From the NCBI GenBank assembly GCA_019114445.1, contig DXFL01000025.1, positions 1 to 46,799 on the forward strand: a stretch of DNA of 46,799 nt, in the 5' to 3' direction. Source of the stretch: Candidatus Barnesiella excrementigallinarum (GTDB lineage Bacteria; Bacteroidota; Bacteroidia; Bacteroidales; Barnesiellaceae). The notes under the pieces were generated by a model that saw only the letters and a list, made by a program, of their open reading frames with translations, did no database searches and had not been told where the DNA came from. The position numbers and the translations under genes were made by a program. This document shows, one piece after another, positions 42,863 to 46,799 of the stretch; within the stretch, counting starts at the first letter, position 1; each line of letters starts with the position of its first letter.

Positions 42863-43989
42863 TGAAACGAGTACTTTTTATCGACCGGGACGGCACGCTG
42901 GTGGTGGAGCCTCCCGTAGATTATCAAATCGATTCGCTCGATAAATTGGAGTTCGTTCCCAAAGTATTCCAAAGTTTGGCCTATGTGGCTGCCCGTCTCG
43001 ATTTCGAATGGGTAATGGTGACCAACCAAGACGGCATGGGCAGTGCATCGTTCCCGGCCGAGACCTTTTGGCCCGCCCAGCAGAAAATCATACGGGCATT
43101 TGAAAATGAAGGAGTCCGTTTCGACGAGGTTTGTATCGATACCTCTTTCCCCGAGGAGAATAGGCCTACCCGCAAACCGGGCACAGCCATGCTTACCCGC
43201 TACACGACCGGGGAATACGATTTGGAACACTCCTATGTCATAGGCGACCGGCTTACCGATGTGCAACTGGCCGCCAATTTGGGTTGCCGGGCTATCTATT
43301 TCGCGCCTGTCGAACGGGGTATCTCCGAGGTAGAGGCTGCCGGTTTGACGGCGGTGTGCGAGGCGGTGACCGACGATTGGTGGAAGGTGGCCGAAATCGT
43401 TTGTGCCGGAACCCGGCGGGTAGCCATAGACCGGCGCACCTCGGAAACCGATATTCGTGTGGCGTTGAATCTCGACGGGACAGGTCGTACCGACATACAT
43501 ACCGGTCTCGGATTCTTCGACCATATGCTCGACCAGTTGGGGCGCCATTCGGGCGTAGACCTCACCGTAACGGTGGAGGGCGATTTGCAGGTCGACGAAC
43601 ACCACACCATCGAGGATACGGCCATCGTGCTGGGCGAGGCTTTTGCGCAAGCCTTAGGCGACAAACGAGGCATTGCGCGTTACGGATTTTCGTTGCCTAT
43701 GGACGACGCTCTGTGCCGTGTTGCCCTCGATTTCGGCGGACGGTCGTGGCTGGTGTGGAAAGCCGATTTCCGTCGCGAGAAGATAGGCGATATGCCCACC
43801 GAGATGTTTTACCACTTTTTCAAGTCGTTCAGCGACGCGGCACGCATGAACCTTCATATCGAGGCCGAAGGAATTAACGAACATCACAAAATCGAGGGTA
43901 TCTTCAAGGCATTGGCCCGAGCCTTGAAAATGGCGGTAAAACGCGATGTGACCGACGACCGGTTGCCTTCTACCAAAGGGGTTTTGTGA
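42859..43989 (+). CDS. hisB: Bifunctional histidinol-phosphatase / IGP dehydratase
   Basis: A 376-residue fusion. The N-terminal HAD-type histidinol-phosphate phosphatase (1-170) has DRDGT (9-13, nucleophile D9), VTNQDGMG and the [10 protein letters not shown] motif. The C-terminal imidazoleglycerol-phosphate dehydratase (about 185-376) has [14 protein letters not shown], the metal motif DEHHTIED (near 246) and a second one, NEHHKIEG, near the end. It starts in the hisC stop codon (ATGA). It closes the operon; hisH, hisA, hisF and hisI are not in the window. Confidence 0.97.
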   Translation: MMKRVLFIDRDGTLVVEPPVDYQIDSLDKLEFVPKVFQSLAYVAARLDFEWVMVTNQDGMGSASFPAETFWPAQQKIIRAFENEGVRFDEVCIDTSFPEENRPTRKPGTAMLTRYTTGEYDLEHSYVIGDRLTDVQLAANLGCRAIYFAPVERGISEVEAAGLTAVCEAVTDDWWKVAEIVCAGTRRVAIDRRTSETDIRVALNLDGTGRTDIHTGLGFFDHMLDQLGRHSGVDLTVTVEGDLQVDEHHTIEDTAIVLGEAFAQALGDKRGIARYGFSLPMDDALCRVALDFGGRSWLVWKADFRREKIGDMPTEMFYHFFKSFSDAARMNLHIEAEGINEHHKIEGIFKALARALKMAVKRDVTDDRLPSTKGVL

Positions 43990-44083
43990 ACCAAACCGGG
44001 GATATGCGGGTTAGAGAAAGATAGGTTCGGTAAATAATATTTTTAATTTTACAAGATTGATTTCGGTAATAAAGTTTATTTAT

Positions 44084-44091
44084 TACTTTTG
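44084..44091 (+). promoter_or_regulatory. -7 box of the SPOR lipoprotein gene
   Basis: TACTTTTG, about 62 bp before the ATG at 44153; TTTC near 44061-44064 may be a weak -33 box. Confidence 0.5.
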
Positions 44092-44152
44092 CAGAATCTT
44101 CGTAAAACGGAATCAGGAAAAATCGAATAAATATATAAACAAACTATAAACT

Positions 44153-44641
44153 ATGAGAAAGAATTGGATTTGGGGTTTATCCCTTGTGTTAATCGCCGGC
44201 ATGGCATCGTGTAAATCGAGCCAAAGCGCTTATAGGGCAGCCTATGAAAAAGCTCAGGAGAAAAAAATAGAAGAACCTGTTGCTGCCGATCCTGCACCGG
44301 TTGCCGAGCAACCTGTGGTGACGACAACACCTTCGACAACTACGGTAGCGGCTCCCGTTCGCGAACAGAGCGAGCGCATAAGCGCAGTCGATGGCAACGA
44401 TGCCTTGTTGAAAGAGTTTAACGTAATCGTGGGCAGTTTCCGTCAACGTCTCAATGCTCAAAGCCTTTGTGAACGATTGCGCAAAGATGGCTATCCCGCT
44501 ATTTTGGCTCAGAATGCCGAAGGTTGGTATCGGGTAGTTGCCTGCTCGTTCGACAATCGTCCGGCAGCCGTGCAGGCTCGTGAAGGTTTGCAAGCCAGAT
44601 ACCCGCAATTTACCGACGCTTGGTTCTTGATTAACAAGTAA
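44153..44641 (+). CDS. SPOR-domain lipoprotein
   Basis: A 162-residue lipoprotein: signal sequence with the lipobox-like GMASC (Cys20), a Pro/Thr/Ala-rich linker (about 40-75), and a C-terminal SPOR domain (about 85-160; FNVIVGSFRQRLNAQSLCERL, then GWYRVVACSFDNRPAAVQAREGL). SPOR domains bind denuded glycan strands of septal peptidoglycan, so a role in cell division or envelope maintenance is likely. It is monocistronic, with its own promoter box and terminator. Confidence 0.9.
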   Translation: MRKNWIWGLSLVLIAGMASCKSSQSAYRAAYEKAQEKKIEEPVAADPAPVAEQPVVTTTPSTTTVAAPVREQSERISAVDGNDALLKEFNVIVGSFRQRLNAQSLCERLRKDGYPAILAQNAEGWYRVVACSFDNRPAAVQAREGLQARYPQFTDAWFLINK

Positions 44642-44671
44642 AACAGGTATTCTAATTTATTATTAATTGCA

Positions 44672-44710
44672 ACAGGGAGCTATCCGATGGCGGAGGCTCC
44701 CTGTTTTATT
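44672..44710 (+). terminator. Terminator after the SPOR gene
   Basis: AACAGGGAGC (44672-44681) pairs with GCTCCCTGTT (44697-44706), followed by a T-rich tail. It lies between convergent genes and could also serve gtrA-like transcription from the other side. Confidence 0.85.
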
Positions 44711-44727
44711 TCTTAGGCGAGTTGCTA

Positions 44728-45153
44728 TTATCGGAATACGAGGTACTTGCGGGCGAAAAAGTTCCACAGATAGACGAGTGCGGCAGCTACGATTTTGGAG
44801 AACATATAGTGGGTGCCGATACAGTCGGTAAAAAGCCAAATGAAAAAGTCGTTGAGCCCAAGCCCTACAACCCCTATTGCGGCAAAGAAGAGGAACTCGA
44901 CAATACGGCTTTTGAACTTCGAATTGCCGAAAACCCAAATGCAACTGATGATATAGTTGACGAGAAGCCCTGCGATAAACGAAAGGGTGGCCGAGAGCAG
45001 GTAGTGCAACCCGGCGTATTCGGTGAGGATATAGAGCAGTCCGAAATCGACCACAAAAGCAAATCCGCCGACAAAGAAATAGCGTACAAACTGCACGAGC
45101 AGTTTGTCGGTGGTACCGTAGAACAATTTTTGGAACAGGCCTATCTTTTTCAT
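44728..45153 (-). CDS. GtrA-family membrane protein
   Basis: A 141-residue protein with four transmembrane helices, matching the GtrA/DPMS family ([19 protein letters not shown] at the first helix; FFARKYLVF at the C terminus). GtrA proteins are thought to help flip or present undecaprenyl-linked sugars for surface polysaccharide modification. ATG at 45153 overlaps the upstream gene's TGA by 4 bp, supporting this start over a GTG at 45192. Confidence 0.88.
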   Translation of the reverse strand: MKKIGLFQKLFYGTTDKLLVQFVRYFFVGGFAFVVDFGLLYILTEYAGLHYLLSATLSFIAGLLVNYIISCIWVFGNSKFKSRIVEFLFFAAIGVVGLGLNDFFIWLFTDCIGTHYMFSKIVAAALVYLWNFFARKYLVFR

Positions 45154-46730
45154 TTGCTCTCGTGATATTCTTCTTCGGTATTGACCGACCACACCTCGCT
45201 TTTGCTTTGGTTTCCTGCGGCAATGTGGTCGACAGTCACCATAGCGGTCATCATGGAGTGGTCCATGTTGTTGTAGCGGTGTTGTCCGTTACGGCCTATA
45301 CACCAAAGGTTTTCGATGGAGTCGAGGAATGTTTTTACTTTGTCGAGCTCGTAATAACTGCCGAAGTAGGAGGGGTATGCTTTCTTGACTTTGATACGTA
45401 CCGAGTCGAGGACATCGGCGGGATCGATAATTCCTATCTTGGCCAGTTCGCTCACAGCCATATCGATAAACTCTCGGTCGGACATTTGCCAGAACGAGTC
45501 GCCCTCGGTGCAGAAGTATTCAAGCCCTATCCACATGGTATTCTCGTAATCTTGGACCAAATATGGCGACCAGTTGTTGAAAACTTGCAACCGGCCTATG
45601 CGCACGTCGCGTTCCTGTATGTAGATCCACGTGTCGGGGATACGGTTGGCAAAGGTTTTTATTTTGGTGCGGTTGTCGATCGTGAGCTTTTTCATGAGCA
45701 GTCCCACGGTAATAAAGTCGCGGTAGGGCAGTTCGCTGGCAATGCGTTTCACCTCGTTGGGGACTTCGATACCTCGGATCGCTTGTATGAGGTCTTTGAT
45801 GGGGAGCGACGAAAGGAAATAGTCGCAGGAGACCTCTTCCCGTTTGCCCGACTTTGTTTCGACCGTAACGTGTGTCACCCGGTTGTTCTCGATGTGAATC
45901 TCCTTTACCGGTGTTTCGGTGATTACTTCGCCGCCCCGTTGGCGAATTTCGTCGGCGACCGTTTCCCACAGTTGTCCCGGTCCTAATTTCGGATAGACAA
46001 ATTGTTCGATAAGCGAGGTTTCCACCTCTTTGAGGTTCTCTTTTTTGGAGAAACTCTTCTTGAACATATCTTTGAGGATTGCGAAGACCGACAGCCCTTT
46101 TACCCGTTGTGCGCCCCAGTCGGCACCCAGTTTCGAAGGGTGTACGCCCCATACCTTTTCGGTATAGTCTTCGAAAAACATTCGGTAGAGCGGTTTCCCA
46201 AACCGGTTGATGTAGAAATTTTCGAGCGAAGTTTCGGGCTTCTTGAAGAATACCGACCAAATGTATCCGCAGCCGGCCTCGATGGTGCGCACCAGCCCCA
46301 TGTTGGTGAAGGTTTGCAGTTTGAGCGAGATGGGATAATCGAAAAATTTGTGAAGGTAGAATATGCGCGATATGCGGTTACGTACCAACATCACACGGTC
46401 GCTGGTCTCGGGGTCGGGACCTTCGGCTGCAAATTTTTTATCGTTGACGTTCAAAAGTTTGTCGTCGAGCGAAGGCGCGCTTTGCAGGGGCATGATTTCG
46501 TCCCACCAATCGGTTACTCGTTGGCTTTTGGAGAAAAAACGGTGTCCACCGATGTCCATGCGGTTGCCGTGGTAGCGTACGGTTTTGGAAATACCACCAA
46601 TCTCGTTCGACTCTTCGAATACGACGGGGTGTATATCGGTGCGTTTGAGCAATTCATACGCTCCGGTCAATCCGGCGGGACCGGCTCCGGCGATTACCGC
46701 CTGTTTATGTTTTTTTTCGGTTTGGTTCAT
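45150..46730 (-). CDS. FAD-dependent oxidoreductase, amine oxidase-like
   Basis: A 526-residue flavoprotein with the dinucleotide-binding motif GAGPAG (15-20) followed by a typical amine-oxidase/protoporphyrinogen-oxidase-like layout; [14 protein letters not shown] and [24 protein letters not shown] also recall UDP-galactopyranose mutase relatives. Coupling to GtrA and a further upstream gene suggests a role in polysaccharide or lipid-linked sugar metabolism, but the substrate is unknown. No signal peptide is seen, so it is probably cytoplasmic. Confidence 0.85.
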   Translation of the reverse strand: MNQTEKKHKQAVIAGAGPAGLTGAYELLKRTDIHPVVFEESNEIGGISKTVRYHGNRMDIGGHRFFSKSQRVTDWWDEIMPLQSAPSLDDKLLNVNDKKFAAEGPDPETSDRVMLVRNRISRIFYLHKFFDYPISLKLQTFTNMGLVRTIEAGCGYIWSVFFKKPETSLENFYINRFGKPLYRMFFEDYTEKVWGVHPSKLGADWGAQRVKGLSVFAILKDMFKKSFSKKENLKEVETSLIEQFVYPKLGPGQLWETVADEIRQRGGEVITETPVKEIHIENNRVTHVTVETKSGKREEVSCDYFLSSLPIKDLIQAIRGIEVPNEVKRIASELPYRDFITVGLLMKKLTIDNRTKIKTFANRIPDTWIYIQERDVRIGRLQVFNNWSPYLVQDYENTMWIGLEYFCTEGDSFWQMSDREFIDMAVSELAKIGIIDPADVLDSVRIKVKKAYPSYFGSYYELDKVKTFLDSIENLWCIGRNGQHRYNNMDHSMMTAMVTVDHIAAGNQSKSEVWSVNTEEEYHESK

Positions 46731-46733
46731 AGC

Positions 46734-46799
46734 TTATGGGTTGGTTTGTGACAGTTTTTTGCGGGCAGCCTCTCGGTCGAACTTCAACAGGTAGGTGTC
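46734..46799 (-). CDS. C-terminal end of a gene cut by the window edge
   Basis: Only the last 21 codons are present (ending REAARKKLSQTNP and TAA), 3 bp before the FAD oxidoreductase ATG on the same strand. The very small gap suggests it is the first or an earlier member of the same operon. Too short to identify. Confidence 0.6.
   Translation of the reverse strand, partial: DTYLLKFDREAARKKLSQTNP

Overview
The window looks like chromosomal DNA of a gut-type Bacteroidales (phylum Bacteroidota). Supporting signs are: promoters of the TTTG / TAnnTTTG type, almost no Shine-Dalgarno sequences, Bacteroidota-typical families (DUF4954, DUF4886, a DUF5117/DUF4953-type metalloprotease, a fimbrillin-like remnant), the rhamnose gene order described for Bacteroides thetaiotaomicron (kinase, isomerase, permease, aldolase, oxidoreductase), and a fused hisB. 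Genus cannot be fixed from the sequence alone. I see no prophage, insertion sequence, CRISPR array or conjugative module; this is mostly ordinary core genome with one respiratory accessory island.

Layout. 1-418: no gene; about 2.2 copies of an 84-bp tandem repeat carrying leftward promoter-like boxes. 419-5569: Lrp-type regulator, inositol-phosphatase-family enzyme, trpS, a His-rich CDF metal exporter, then dprA and a thioesterase on the minus strand. 5775-14194: a secreted Ntn-hydrolase, two REP-like palindromes, then minus-strand DUF4954, hflX, a large secreted zinc metalloprotease and a DUF2156 protein. 14495-15789: asnA and tRNA-Asp(GTC) with a strong terminator. 15856-24227: rhamnose locus, with a divergent fucose/arabinose-isomerase-like gene broken by one in-frame TAG, the rhaB-rhaI-rhaT-rhaD-fucO operon, and a convergent AraC regulator.

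24553-36231 is dominated by a [NiFe]-hydrogenase locus. On the minus strand hypC-hypD-hypE-hyaA-hyaB-hyaC-protease form one tight operon. Divergently, hypF-hypA-hypB plus a translationally coupled methyltransferase form a second. Together they supply the whole maturation pathway (CN ligand synthesis by HypE/F, Fe assembly by HypC/D, Ni insertion by HypA/B, large-subunit C-terminal cleavage) and a Tat-exported, membrane-anchored uptake hydrogenase wired to a cytochrome b. The small subunit has the two extra cysteines of O2-tolerant enzymes with a [4Fe-3S] proximal cluster.

36235-46799: mnmD-like tRNA methyltransferase, a decayed fimbrillin-like lipoprotein, a DUF47/PiT phosphate transport pair, and a hisGDCB operon preceded by a 19-residue leader peptide with five histidines and a terminator/antiterminator pair, i.e. 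a classical translation-coupled attenuator. The window ends with a SPOR lipoprotein and a minus-strand glycosylation-type pair (FAD oxidoreductase, GtrA) whose upstream gene runs off the edge.

The signals most worth following are the his attenuator, the six-cysteine hydrogenase with its coupled methyltransferase, the tandem promoter repeat at the left edge, and the two genes interrupted by TAG.
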